A DNA stretch of 64,000 nt from Leishmania martiniquensis (Eukaryota; Euglenozoa; Kinetoplastea; Trypanosomatida; Trypanosomatidae): contig NC_090150.1 of NCBI RefSeq assembly GCF_017916325.1, positions 423,936-487,935 of the forward strand, in the 5' to 3' direction. Made by a program: the position numbers and the translations under genes. Positions 51,001 through 59,954 of the stretch are shown piece after piece; positions within the stretch are counted from its first letter, which is position 1; each line of letters begins with the position of its first letter. Below the pieces are notes generated by a model. It was not told the DNA's origin, ran no database searches, and saw only the letters and a list, made by a program, of their open reading frames with translations.

Positions 51001-51111
51001 GCTGGTGAGCGAGGTGACACCGAGCAGCGTGACAGCACTGAGGGAGGGGCTGAAGGGACTGAGGCGACCACAGAGGCCGGCCATGGCCTGGGAGGCAGCG
51101 CGGCGCATCAT
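48049..51111 (-). CDS. GDH: NAD-dependent glutamate dehydrogenase, large mitochondrial type
   Basis: 1020 residues, the 115-kDa class. It starts MMRRAASQAMAGLCGRLSPF, with an Arg/Ser-rich presequence ending near SPRRFASSAAAS, so import into the mitochondrion is likely. The long N-terminal region (about 30-480) is specific to the large NAD enzymes. The substrate domain contains RFTDIARGGVRM (492-503) and the catalytic Lys in PEGGSKG (537-543). The segment GPDENTAGTFP (595-605) and QTGGPDGDLGSNE (668-680) form the dinucleotide-binding start. The reaction is oxidative deamination of glutamate to 2-oxoglutarate and ammonia, feeding amino-acid carbon into the TCA cycle. The start at 51111 is chosen over the frame opening at 51198 because it creates the presequence and lies behind a pyrimidine tract and AG. 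Confidence 0.96.
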   Translation of the reverse strand: MMRRAASQAMAGLCGRLSPFSPSLSAVTLLGVTSLTSPRRFASSAAASPPVNRDAIIKAVTAKDVFDANIVESLANTFINGLEMSSYPLNFSQEEMVAHVQGLLTAEARFRMGDSFEYVHESRHNAFYICHNEPQKKLRMLRKMAQFVSRNDDRTLGSNTHHYVSEDRNFAIYTASMEPFIENTTTEMHVNPENPALPTRTAGRQMTEKQKDIIRGLLRRQLSSVFPVFHIEEVSKGQVSFTMATMVERTNYVASLLSIFQEIEGAEVMTGVSYSFSNGVQVYSFDIRGAAAEQIVERASLVGLLPNRPFNALTRLHEAGALTCEEAVFIDAAVIFAMYFTPSPTTDDYRHLKAILAKEPNGVNRLNNLRSSLTQEVMSERYTGSVIALYPEFVKLIYEDFRLGSQPERRAAIAEKIMHRLREDDRPEYDRTLFMSFLKFNEVIIKHNFCKTEKAALAFRLDPAFLKELEFPRVPHGVFLFAGGQWRGFHIRFTDIARGGVRMIISKERNYRKNKRSVFQENYNLAYTQLLKNKDIPEGGSKGTILVSSSYLNKFDEVTCRHIFLQYVDALLDLIIPGEKGVVDGLKTEEIIFLGPDENTAGTFPAAGALYSKGRGYKAWKSFTTGKDPELGGIPHDVYGMTTHSVRAYVRSVYEKLGLEESEMRKFQTGGPDGDLGSNELLRSKEKMTGMVDISASLHDPNGIHREELARLARHRLPLREFDRSKLSPEGFLVLTEDRNVQLPDGTRIEDGSRLRDEFHFLKYSDADVFVPCGGRPRSVTLENVGRFLKVPGADGESMMEGMYANLPPEQLKFKIIVEGANLFISQDARLALEKCGVTLIKDASANKGGVTSSSLEVFAGLCLSDEEHAKYMCAKSATDAPAFYKKYVQEILDRIEANAKLEFNAIWREWEKDTTQPKTLIADALSRKNVQMRANVLSSDIFQNRDLVRYVMDQYALKTLKEVVPVDVMLERVPKNYQHAICAMWLASRYVYHTGVDSNEFDFFRYMTEVYANAAKCAK

Positions 51112-52939
51112 CCTTCTCCAGTTGCGGTCGAGGCTGGGGCGCTTCTCGGAGGTCGACTCGCACGTGACGAAGAAGAGTGAAACCGAGAGAGCAGACAATC
51201 AATTTGCAAGCGAGATGTCACACAGCACAGGTGCTGAGGCGCGGCAGTGTGCACGCGCGTGTGTGCGTGGTCACACCCACCAGCGGAGGGAAAGGGGGAG
51301 CTGCCGGGGGTGGTGGCGAGGGAGGGAGAAGATTGGGCTGCACGATCACGCCGGCAGTACACGAGCAGGAAGAAGTAAAGGAGATGACTGATACGAGGTG
51401 GAGGCGGAGTACCAGGTGACGAGCGCGCGAGAAACAGAGTAAGCGAGGCGAGCGGGGGGAGGGGGTGCAGGCAGAAAATATAAAACGAGGCTGAGCGCGT
51501 GTTTCTCCGTGCGTGTGCGTGTGTGTGTGTGTGTGGGGAGGTTGTTTAGATATCCTCTCGCTGTGCTCTGGGCTTCTGTTCCTCCCCCTTCTTTTGCTGG
51601 ACTGAATAGGGCGCGCACGTTTGTGTGTGGGTGTGCGAAGCGGTGGTGGCGATGGAAGCAGTCACGCGTTGGTCACAAGACAGCAGCAGATGGGCAGAGA
51701 GGGAAACGAAACAAAGATGATGGCTGGACAAGCGACTGAATGTCTTTTCTTCTGCCTTTTTATTTTTAGCGGTAGCCAAGTGCGTTTTTCTGCGCGTCCT
51801 TTGCAATGAGAGAGAGGACAGAGAGAGGCGTGAAAGGTGTGTGTGAGGGGAGGTGAGAGGTGAGCCAAACGAGCGAAGGGCGCAACGGACATACGACTGG
51901 AAAAAAAAAGAGGTGTGTGTGCGAGAGAGTGACGGTTTTTTTTTGTGTGTGTGTGTGGAGGGGGGGAAGGGAGGGAGGGAGACAGTGCGCGCGGTGGGTA
52001 GAGGATCTGAAGGACCGAAAGCTTCGCTGCCACGCCAGCGCACAAGGGAGAGGAGGAGGAAGGAAGGAAGGAGCGACAGTGATCAAGTCAGGGTGGGGGG
52101 TTGGACGGAGGCGCGCGCGCATAAACGCACCAGCGCGCCTTTATGCAGGCCTACACTGTTGGCATCGATCTGTTCGAGAAGGAGGGCATGAGCAGCAGCC
52201 CCGCTCTTCTCTGCTTCTATCTTTAGTAACGAGCGCTTTAGGGCGCCGCTCATCTTTACCCGGCACCACATCATCTGCACGAATACGCAACTACACAGCT
52301 CACCACCGCTGCCTCCCCTCCCCCCCTTCCCCCTCCCCCTCCACCTGTGCGGCGGCACACTTAGGTAGTGACGCATGGGCGGGCACACTCGAAGGGGTGG
52401 AGTGGGGCCATGCAGGGGAGAAACTGTGGAAGAGAAAAGGGCGCTGGTGAGGGAGGCGCGATGCGAGCACTGGTGACGTCATACGCAATGGCGTACCGCG
52501 GAGGTGGGATGGCCCGAAGCAGAGGTGTGCTCGCTTCTGCCCTCCCCCTCCCCCTTCGTCTGTCTTCTCACTCGAGTTGCACGCCTTAGAGAGGACTGAA
52601 CGCGGCAGCCGCTGCACGGGCACAGTTTTGTACTTACTGCGCGGCGGTGACTCGCGTCTACCGACCCGTCGCCGCCTTCTCGATATTTTCCTCAGTGGGG
52701 GAGAGGCTTTGTGTGTGTGCATGTGTGTGTGTGCGTATGTGCGTGTGCATTGAAATAGGGGTGGGGGAGGGGTGACCGAGAGAGAGAGGGGCGACTCGAG
52801 AGTGTCGGCGGCGCCGGCATCATTGCTTACAGTGGGAGGAGCGCACCACCTGCAAGGAGCAACGAGCAACAAGAACGAACAAACACTGCCGGGCAGCACC
52901 AACGGCGAGAGAAAGGGACGGGGATGCCCCCTGTGCGGC
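51112..52939. other. intergenic region, 1.8 kb
   Basis: GT runs at 51517-51534, 51939-51955 and 52710-52735; an A10 run at 51900-51909 and a T9 run at 51935-51943; purine tracts near 51960-51980 and 52053-52072. A 56-codon minus-strand frame (52083-52253) has balanced composition but no recognisable relative; it is not called as a gene. Confidence 0.5.
51157..51200 (-). promoter_or_regulatory. predicted trans-splice acceptor of the GDH gene
   Basis: The coding strand shows a CT-rich tract (about 51165-51198) and then AG at 51157-51158, leaving a leader of about 45 nt. It would remove the upstream in-frame Met at 51198, supporting the start at 51111. Confidence 0.4.
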
Positions 52940-54019
52940 TTACGATTTGCGGTGCATCACTATCGACAGTGCCTTCTCGAGTGCGTCACGCGCGGGCGAG
53001 TGGTGCAGGCTGTGTAGAGACTCGACCGAGAGCCGGCAGTGCTCCTCTGCCCGGCTTAGTGCCTCGGCCACCGCACCTTCCCTTTCCATCACCTCCAGGC
53101 AATACTCCACGTCACCCGGCTCGGAGAACCGACGGCGCACCATCGCATCCACCGTCGCGTTGCGCTGCGCAACAAGGAGCACCGGCATCGTCGCGATGCC
53201 CTCCTTCATGTCCGCCAGCTTCGGCTTTCCCAGCATCTTTTCGTCTCCCATGATGTCAAGGCAGTCGTCAAGGATCTGAAATGCGATGCCAAGGTGCTTG
53301 CCGAAGTCGAAGGCCGTCTGCTCCAGCGCCTCATTGCCCGGGTCTGCCAGCACTGCCGTCGAGGCGAGCGAGTTGGAGATGAGCGACGCGGTCTTGCAAA
53401 AGCTCTTCTGCTCATACCGCGCGATGTCGAAGCAGCCATCCATCTGGATAAGCTCCCCAGACGTGAGCTCCTCCAGCGCTGTCGTCATGAGGATGACAAT
53501 GCGCGGCACCTGCAGTGTTGCGATGTAAAAAGACGCGCGGGCGAGCATGTAGTCGCCGGCGAGAACCGCACGCTTTGCATCGTAGACCTTGTGCAGTGCC
53601 GGTCGGCCGCGCCGCGTGTCACTGCTGTCGATGACGTCGTCATGCACGAGCGAGGCTGTGTGGATCAGCTCCGTCACCTCTGCTAGTCGTAGGAAGGGCA
53701 GGATGGTACCCGGCGTCACCTCGTCCAGGGACCCGATCGACTCCTCGAGCAGACGCGAACTCACGTCGAGCGGCAGCATCGCATGCGCCATGAGCACCAC
53801 CAGCGCTGGCCGCATGAGCTTACCACCCGTAGCCAGCACGTACTTGCTGGCATGGTCGAGCACATCATTGTTCGTATTAGCCACGAGCGACTGAATATGT
53901 GCCTTGACGGCGGCCACCTCGCGATTCACGAAGGCAAAGGGGTGGCCCTCTGCCGAGAGCACTTTGTTGCCCTTCGTCAGCGCCGCTGCGCACCGTTGCG
54001 ACAGGGAGCGATGCAGCAT
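52940..54019 (-). CDS. trans-polyprenyl (solanesyl-type) diphosphate synthase
   Basis: 359 residues, class I isoprenoid synthase fold. GGKLMRP (65-71) matches the GGKxxRP substrate loop. The first Asp-rich motif is DDVID (127-131) in TASLVHDDVIDSSDTRRGRP, and the second is DDCLD (251-255) in FQILDDCLDIMGD. The residue five before the first motif is Ala122, small, which in this family allows long chains rather than stopping at C15/C20. I therefore read it as the solanesyl-type enzyme that makes the ubiquinone side chain, not farnesyl diphosphate synthase. It condenses isopentenyl diphosphate units onto an allylic primer. The start at 54019 (MLHRSLSQRCAAALTKGNK) has the look of a short organellar targeting sequence; upstream frame is flank. 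Confidence 0.9.
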   Translation of the reverse strand: MLHRSLSQRCAAALTKGNKVLSAEGHPFAFVNREVAAVKAHIQSLVANTNNDVLDHASKYVLATGGKLMRPALVVLMAHAMLPLDVSSRLLEESIGSLDEVTPGTILPFLRLAEVTELIHTASLVHDDVIDSSDTRRGRPALHKVYDAKRAVLAGDYMLARASFYIATLQVPRIVILMTTALEELTSGELIQMDGCFDIARYEQKSFCKTASLISNSLASTAVLADPGNEALEQTAFDFGKHLGIAFQILDDCLDIMGDEKMLGKPKLADMKEGIATMPVLLVAQRNATVDAMVRRRFSEPGDVEYCLEVMEREGAVAEALSRAEEHCRLSVESLHSLHHSPARDALEKALSIVMHRKS

Positions 54020-55240
54020 CGCCTCTCTTTCCTCAGGGGCAGGGGGGTAGGGAGGGAGAGTTGGGGGGGGGGCTGCGCGGGTGACGGTCAGCGTGCGTTC
54101 GTGTGTGCTACGGGAGCACCATAGGGGCCGCCAGAGTGCTCCAGCAGGCGAAAAAACAAACACAGACAGAGCCGTTACCTTTAACGCAGACACACACACA
54201 TACACACACAAAAGACCGAGACTGAGCAGGAAGAGGGGCGACAGTGATGCGTTGGGGGACGGCACCGTCGAAGAGGCGGTCACAGAAGGCGAAGGGCAGA
54301 AAAACCGACAACAGCAACAGCGTAACTGTGGAACAGACACAGAGGGGAGGTGGAGGCGGCGACGGCTCCGTTCCTCCTGGCGGCGGGCGCTATTCCCTTT
54401 TATGGCTTACGTTTAAGGGCTGGTGGAAGGGGTGGGAGCGTCGCGGTGGCCGGGAGAGTTGTGGTCTGCTTATCAGGTATGGAGAGAGGGAGTTGGGAGG
54501 GGGGAGGGGGAGAGAGAGAGCAGCACCCGCCCAAGCAAAGGCTGGAGAGGTAGGAGGATCAGCGGCGGCGAGGACGCTTTCAGTTCGTCACGGAGGGCGT
54601 CTCAGAGAGGCACACACACACGCACACACATACGTGCACACTCACAGCACCCACAAGGTGGTTCACGATCCACTGAGAGCCAACCCGCAGATGATATGAG
54701 CCAACACCGCGAGCAGTGGAAAAGCTGAAGCGCCGCATGTGCGCATTCGTTCGGACGACAAAATGCATCACGTATACACCGACGCCATAGAAAAAAAGGG
54801 ATGTGGTGATGAGGAATGGCCACGAGGGAGGGGAGAGGGGGGAGAGAGGGGAAGAGTGGAGGAAAAAAGGGGGCCGAGGGAGGAAGGCGGCATGACGTTG
54901 GCTAAGCTGCGGTGGTCGTAGAGGGAGGGGGGGCTGGGGCTGGGAAGGGGCATGGAAACGGTACGCGGTGGAGTGCACCCTCGCTGCTTCCACACGTGAT
55001 CGCTGCTGCTTCCAGTGTAGGAGGTTCGCTTCTTTTCACGCCCCTCGCGCGCCGCGGGCACCTTTGCCGAGCTCACGCACACACACACACTGAAGAGAAA
55101 TCGCACAATGGCCGCATCTTTGCGCTCTCAGTCACAGACACAGCAACCGAAGAAGAAAAAGAAGAAGCACATTGCCGTAGTACTTGCTTCCCGTGCCCCT
55201 ATGGCCAACACATCAATCAAACGCTCGCTTACTTTCTTTG
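54020..55240. other. intergenic region, 1.2 kb
   Basis: CA runs at 54190-54208 and 54608-54625, purine-rich stretches at 54480-54525 and 54815-54880, and CA repeats at 55078-55090. Nothing gene-like. Confidence 0.55.
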
Positions 55241-56911
55241 TCACAGACGCTGCTTCTTGACGAACTTGTTGAGTTGGAAGCTGCCGCCATCGTCGTCGTC
55301 GTCGACGACGTCCTCGCCAGCGCTCACTTCGTCATCCTCGCGTAGGCGAATCCCATCGTGGTGCTGCGGTTGCTGCTGCTGTTGCCCTTCTACTTCAGCG
55401 AGTGCCTGCATCTCACGCTGAATGCCTTCGTTGCTGATTACCGCGCTCGCGAAGACGCCGCCACGCACGGGAGGCTTGCGGCAACCCCCTCCAGTGCCAT
55501 CGCCATCGTCGTCGCCGTCATTGCCTGCCACTCGCGTGAGGACTCCACCGAGTAGCTCTTGCCTCTCCTTGGACGATGGCGCCGCCGTGGGGTCGGCGAA
55601 GGCCGCAGTGGCACCACCACTCTTCGCGTACACAGAGGCTTCCTCCACAGATCGCAGCAGCTGCTCGTCCGCTTCGAGATCCTCCACAGTGATATTCAGT
55701 CTTGTCGCGGCCCGCTCGCGCAGTCGCTGCTGCTGCTTCGCCAGCTTCTCTTGCTCCCGTAGCTCTCGCTCCAGCCGAATTCGCTCCATCCGTTGCTCTC
55801 GCGTCTCCCTGCGCTGTGCATGGGCTGCGAGCTCTGCCGCCTTCTGCTCGAGCAGCTGCCGCGCCTTCTCTGCCTCCGCCGCCTCTAGCGCGGCCTGGCG
55901 GCGCTCTTTTTCCTCCGTCTTTGCTCTCTCCTTCTCTGCAAGCTCCGCCGCCACCTCCTTCGACGCTTGCTGCATCGCGATCGCCAGGTCCATCACAGCG
56001 TCACCCATGCCGCCGTCAGGATCCAGTCGGTCGTCCTGCTGTTGGGCAAGACGCTGCTCCACCGGTACAATGAGTTTCTTCCGATTCTGCCAGCTGCTCA
56101 CGCAGAACGGAACCACCACCTTGCGGCTGCTGACCGAGGAGACAGCCCCGCCACTACCCGTGCTGCGCTCGGAGACTGCCGCCAGCATCATTGATGAGGG
56201 CGACGTACTCGTCGTCAACTCACTGGATGCACTGTCGCCATTGCTCGCTTGCTGCTTTTTGGCGCTGCCTCCACCGGAGCGCAGCAGTAGTGCATCTGTG
56301 AAGAGTGACTTCTTTTCTTTGGTCGGCGATCGCACAATCGGGCCTGACTCGCTCGACACACCATCGATGCCTGTGGAGCTGCCGCCCGCCGCCGCGATTG
56401 TCAGCGCAAGCGCCTGGCCGTTTGGCTTATTCAAGGCAGAGCGGAGACGGCTCTGCAGGGCGAGGCTGTGGCTGTCGAACACCTCCGCTGTCCGGCGGGA
56501 AGCAGCCAGGCTTTCTTGCAGCTTCTGCGCCGTGCGTGCCGTCGTCTCTTCAGCTGTTTCGCCTCCCGCAGAAGAGACCGTCACGGAGGATGTAGAAACG
56601 CCACTGTCCAGTGCACAAGTTGCTTGCGGGACCACCACCACGGCTTGCGACATGTAGGGTTGTAAAGGCGCGTACGTTGATGCGAATGAGCTGCTGCTGA
56701 CTTGCGTAGCGCCTGGGACGCGTGGGTGAGGTCGCACTATCGCCTCCGTTGGAGCACTTGTGCTGGCCGATACCGTGGAGAGAGCTGCTGCCGTTGCAGC
56801 AGCAGCGGCGGTGAGCACCGTTGCAGGTGGACGCTGCTTCCCCATGCCGTTCGGGTACTGAATGAAGGGACACTCCGCAAAGGAGCCGCCATCGTAAAAC
56901 TGAAGACTCAT
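55241..56911 (-). CDS. SNW/SKIP (Prp45-like) spliceosome factor
   Basis: 556 residues. The N-terminus MSLQFYDGGSFAECPFIQYP parallels the YGDGGAFPEI...QYP element of SKIP. About 265-330 carries the SNW core: FCVSSWQNRKKLIVPVEQRL, matching S-N-W-K-N-x-K-G-x-x-I-P-[L/I]-x-x-R-[L/A] with Ser for Asn and Gln for Lys, followed by MGDAVMDLAIAMQQASKEVA, which parallels the F-x-x-L-x-E-A-L-Y-x-A-[D/E]-x-x-A-R block. A long charged helix rich in Glu/Arg/Lys follows (about 330-420), then acidic and Gln/His low complexity, and a basic C-terminal end (FQLNKFVKKQRL) similar to the LDKFL end of SKIP. Ser/Ala-rich insertions lengthen the first half. Expected role: NineTeen/Prp19-associated step of cis- and trans-splicing. 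The start at 56911 removes a repeat-derived 48-codon leader. Confidence 0.75.
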   Translation of the reverse strand: MSLQFYDGGSFAECPFIQYPNGMGKQRPPATVLTAAAAATAAALSTVSASTSAPTEAIVRPHPRVPGATQVSSSSFASTYAPLQPYMSQAVVVVPQATCALDSGVSTSSVTVSSAGGETAEETTARTAQKLQESLAASRRTAEVFDSHSLALQSRLRSALNKPNGQALALTIAAAGGSSTGIDGVSSESGPIVRSPTKEKKSLFTDALLLRSGGGSAKKQQASNGDSASSELTTSTSPSSMMLAAVSERSTGSGGAVSSVSSRKVVVPFCVSSWQNRKKLIVPVEQRLAQQQDDRLDPDGGMGDAVMDLAIAMQQASKEVAAELAEKERAKTEEKERRQAALEAAEAEKARQLLEQKAAELAAHAQRRETREQRMERIRLERELREQEKLAKQQQRLRERAATRLNITVEDLEADEQLLRSVEEASVYAKSGGATAAFADPTAAPSSKERQELLGGVLTRVAGNDGDDDGDGTGGGCRKPPVRGGVFASAVISNEGIQREMQALAEVEGQQQQQPQHHDGIRLREDDEVSAGEDVVDDDDDGGSFQLNKFVKKQRL

Positions 56912-58378
56912 CAGCGCCTGCCTGCCTGCTGTGTGTGTGTGTGTGCGATGTGTGTGTGAGTGGGCGCACGTGTCGGGCCCCCCAAAAAACAACCAGCAAG
57001 TCGCACCGCCACACACCAAAAAAGCGAAGAATAGGGAAGCCAACGACGCGTGCACACACGTGCCCCCGATGCAGAAGGCGGTGCGCGCGGAGAGTGGGGA
57101 GGAGAGCGGGTGATAGCGATGTGTGTATGTGAGGGAGGGCGGGGGGGGTTGGGAGTGCAGTTAGCGGCTCACCCGAGCCCGGCCACCATCCCTCTCTCTC
57201 TGGGCGTGTGCTCGTCGACTAGCGGTTAGCGTTATGGGCGAGAAGGAAGAGGCTGGCGGGATGCTGTGCGATTAGGTGACAGAGACAGCAATATACAGAG
57301 AGACAGAGAGCGTGGCGCGAGAGGGAGGGAGTCATGCACATGGGGAGAAGAGGCGAAGGGCGAAGCGTTCCTCCTCATCCTCTGCCATCCCGCTGAGATG
57401 CTCCCTTTTATGTTTGATGTACCTCCCCGAAGTCAGTGTCCCATCCGTCTCATACCCCTTCATCTCACGAGCGCTGTGGTCCGCCCTCCAAACGCCGCCT
57501 CGCACGTTTTTACTGGCACGCATCGCTCCGGCAATCACGAGAGGCAGACGCGGACAAGACAAAAAAAAGGGCTGCAGAGGAGGCAGAGAGGGAGGGGGGC
57601 GTACCTGAAGGAAATAACGGGGCAGGCCAGCGCGCTATGCCCCGCTGCGTTGCGCGTCCTTTTTTGTCGTCATCTTTCTCACGCTTCGCAGCAGCCGTGG
57701 ACTCAGGAAAACGGCCGATGCGCATTGGAACAGTGCGGTGGGAGTTAGCCAAGATAACACCCCGAGTGCCTACAGACAAGGCGCGACCACGCGGGGTGAG
57801 AGCACGGGGCGAAAGAGTGAGCAGTGAGCGAGGGTGTGCAGAGTTGAGTGCGATGCAGGCTGCCGGCGCTCCGGCAGGTCGCATGCGCTTGAACAGCCCC
57901 CCTCCACATTTGGGGAGCAAATCTCGCCGCGGCTTCGCTGCGCTCGCGGGTCTCATTTCTCCTGTGAGCAGACTTCTGGCCAGGACCAGCCCTCGTCCCC
58001 CGTAGCCGTGCTTGCCCATCGTGTGGAGTGTACTCTGTTCCGCGTTCTCTCCGCTGAGTGCGGCGTGTGCGTGCTGCGGAGGAGAATGGCCCCGTCACAG
58101 CTGCCCGTCACAACCCCCGCAGCCGCTCCTTCCTGGTGGACGCGCCGGTAGCCGCTGTCCTTGCTGCGGTAAGGGAACGCTGGCCGGGGAACAAACTCCC
58201 CGTCAGGGGTGCTGGGGCCCCGTTGCGGGCGAACATGAGGGGGAAGGGGGGACCATGTCGCCCCCATCCACCCGCCCCGTTGCGAGAATCGTGGGCGGCG
58301 ATCCACGCGCCTGCTCGCATAACGGGGAATACGTGCTTCGCAGAAAAGGCACCGCCAGGTCGTCGGCAGCGCGCCGCG
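56912..58378. other. intergenic and retroelement flank
   Basis: 56930-56955 is a GT run. 57030-57850 is GC-rich filler with an A8 run at 57561-57568. From about 57877 the inverted-repeat arm begins, and 58030-58378 is retroelement-like DNA continuing beyond the RNase H frame without an intact reading frame. Confidence 0.5.
57877..58028 (+). repeat. left arm of degenerate inverted repeat
   Basis: About 150 bp that reappears in inverted orientation at 59359-59503. Shared blocks, in order, are GGTCGCATGCGCTTsAACAGC, CGCTGCsCTCGCGGGTCTC, TGAGCAG, CCTCGTCCCCC and GTGTGGAG, with small indels between. Both copies read similarly when translated (PAGRMRxNSxPPH...ALAGL...SR). Family not identified: it could be a terminal repeat of the enclosed element or two copies of a SIDER-like retroposon. 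Confidence 0.7.
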
Positions 58379-59358
58379 TCACCCCCGTGTCGTACCGCCG
58401 TCGTCGGCGAAATTGCGTGATAGCTCATCCGCGGGGTTCACCTGGCCGGCGATGTAAAAGAACACCACCTGCACGCGCTCGGTAAAGTAGAGGGCCGTCG
58501 TGTACGCGTACAGGCGGTTCAGGCAGTACCCTCTGCCGATGCCGCCGAAGCCGTTGTGCTTCCGCTGCGCCCGCACAATCGCAAAGTGGTCCGTGACCAC
58601 CGCCATGCGCATGGTCGGGCCCCTTCTCGCGACCAGCCCGTGCGCCATCAGGTACTGCAGGCACAGCATCGCGGCCCGTGGATCTGTGTGCGCCGAGTGC
58701 TTGGCGGTGAAGTATTTGTCGTTCGGCAGCGGGTCCGGCACCCGCGTGCGTGGCGGGCCTTCGCCGACGCGACCTTTCGGGTGCAAGTCCGTGGCCCACC
58801 TCTGCTGCAGGGCGTCGGTGGTGCCGTTCGCGTACCGCACCACCGCTCCCCACCCGTCGGCCGACGCGTCCGTGAAGCAGATGGCGTCGTACGTGCCATC
58901 CTCGTAGGTGGCCGCGGTCCTGTCCGCGATCGTCCACCCCTCGTTCTCGACCAGGCGTCCGCCGACCGATTGGAGGCACGCGAGGACGTTCGACCCCACA
59001 TAGGGCACCTCGTCGCCCCAATCCCAGCCGCGGTCCACGAGCCGAAACATGGCTCGGTGCGCCTGCGGCAATGGCCAACGTCTGGACGTGAGGTCGTGCA
59101 GCTCCTTAGGCCCCACCCGCCTCTCTTCTGTTAGGGAGCTGACGCGCCGACACCCCACCAGCCCCGTGAGTGGTGTTCGGGTGGCACTGCCTACACGGAC
59201 TGCGCAGCGAGGGGCCCACCACTAAGTATAAGCGCACTCGCGGGCGGAGCCCGTATGTACCCCTTGCCCGTCCCGTGAGCAGCCTAATGTCTGTGTGTGC
59301 TCTCTCCCATAGAACGATAGTGGAGTGCTTTGCCGGCCAGCATCCCCGACGATGTGTG
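58030..59358 (-). mobile_element. DIRS/TATE-like retroelement fragment
   Basis: The segment between the inverted-repeat arms. It contains one protein-like frame (RNase H, listed separately) and flanking DNA that translates to short retroelement-like pieces in shifting frames, for example LVVGPSLRSPCRQCHPNTTH upstream of the RNase H frame. No intact reverse transcriptase with YxDD and no tyrosine recombinase is present, so it is a dead remnant. Boundaries are approximate and set by the repeat arms. Confidence 0.5.
58379..59158 (-). pseudogene. RNase H-like domain of a TATE/DIRS-type element, fragment
   Basis: An open frame of 259 codons. CFTDASADGWGAVVRYANGT has the first catalytic Asp and the G-W-G-A hairpin of retroelement RNase H. 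AVVTDHFAIVRAQRK supplies the later TD-[N/H] Asp, and FFYIAGQVNPADELSRN ends with the N-x-A-D-x-[L/x]-S-R signature typical of LTR/DIRS-type enzymes, not the ingi/L1Tc kind. The helix that normally carries the catalytic Glu reads TDPRAAMLCLQYL with no Glu, so it may be inactive. No reverse transcriptase is joined to it. TATE elements in Leishmania Viannia and related genera are DIRS-like, which is the best fit. Whether the frame is translated is unknown; it lies in the same sense as the host genes. Confidence 0.6.
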
Positions 59359-59954
59359 CTCCACACGCCGTGAGGGGGACGAGGAGGGCTCCCGCCCTTA
59401 GCAGGCGCCTGCTCACTGAACGATGGAGACCCGCGAGGGCAGCGGTGACGCGGTACGGTGGACTCTCCGCGTGTGGGGGATCGCTGTTGAAGCGCATGCG
59501 ACCAGCGGGGGTGCTTAGACGCTCAAGGAATCGAGGGCGATAGTTAGGGGCGCAACGGGTGAGGCAGAGGAGGGTTGCTAGCGATATGAAGTGACGACCG
59601 CGCCTTCGACGACGGTCCCCCCGTTTCCCGTCGCTCACGAGAGCTTCTACGCTCTGGCGCCCCTGTCCAGTCCTCTTGCCCATCATCATCCGTTGCCTTC
59701 CGCTGAGAAGGGCACGCGAATTTACTTGTGAGCTTACCCCTTCCAGGCGAATGCGCCACCGCCTCTCTTGTGCGCTGTCGCGCGGCCGTCCACACACACA
59801 CACACACTTACACAGACGCGCACCAGTCGTGGCCCCGCACCCACAAGGGCATAGGGAGTGGTGGGCCATGGCAGTTGGGAAGGGGAATGGGGAGCATGAC
59901 GCATGCTGTCGCTCACAGAGGAAACACGCGTACACACATACACCGCCCCTTCCC
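59159..59954. other. retroelement flank and 3' flank of peroxidase copy A
   Basis: Contains the right repeat arm (59359-59503), then GC-rich DNA and a CA run at 59793-59808. No other gene seen. Confidence 0.5.
59359..59503 (-). repeat. right arm of degenerate inverted repeat
   Basis: Reverse complement of the 57877-58028 arm with the same order of conserved blocks. The longest shared block is 20 of 21 bases at the outer end (59483-59503). Confidence 0.7.

Noticed and set aside
52940..54019. Farnesyl diphosphate synthase
   Set aside because: The residue five positions before the first Asp-rich motif is small (Ala), and the layout fits long-chain polyprenyl synthases rather than FPPS.
55422..56657. 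411-codon plus-strand frame opposite the SNW gene
   Set aside because: Ser/Ala/Cys-rich mirror of the real gene's Glu/Arg/Ala-rich coding strand; a typical GC-rich antisense shadow.
58379..59158. Assignment of the RNase H fragment to an ingi/L1Tc-type (DIRE) element
   Set aside because: The TDAS...NPADxxSR pattern is of the LTR/DIRS type, not the non-LTR ingi type.
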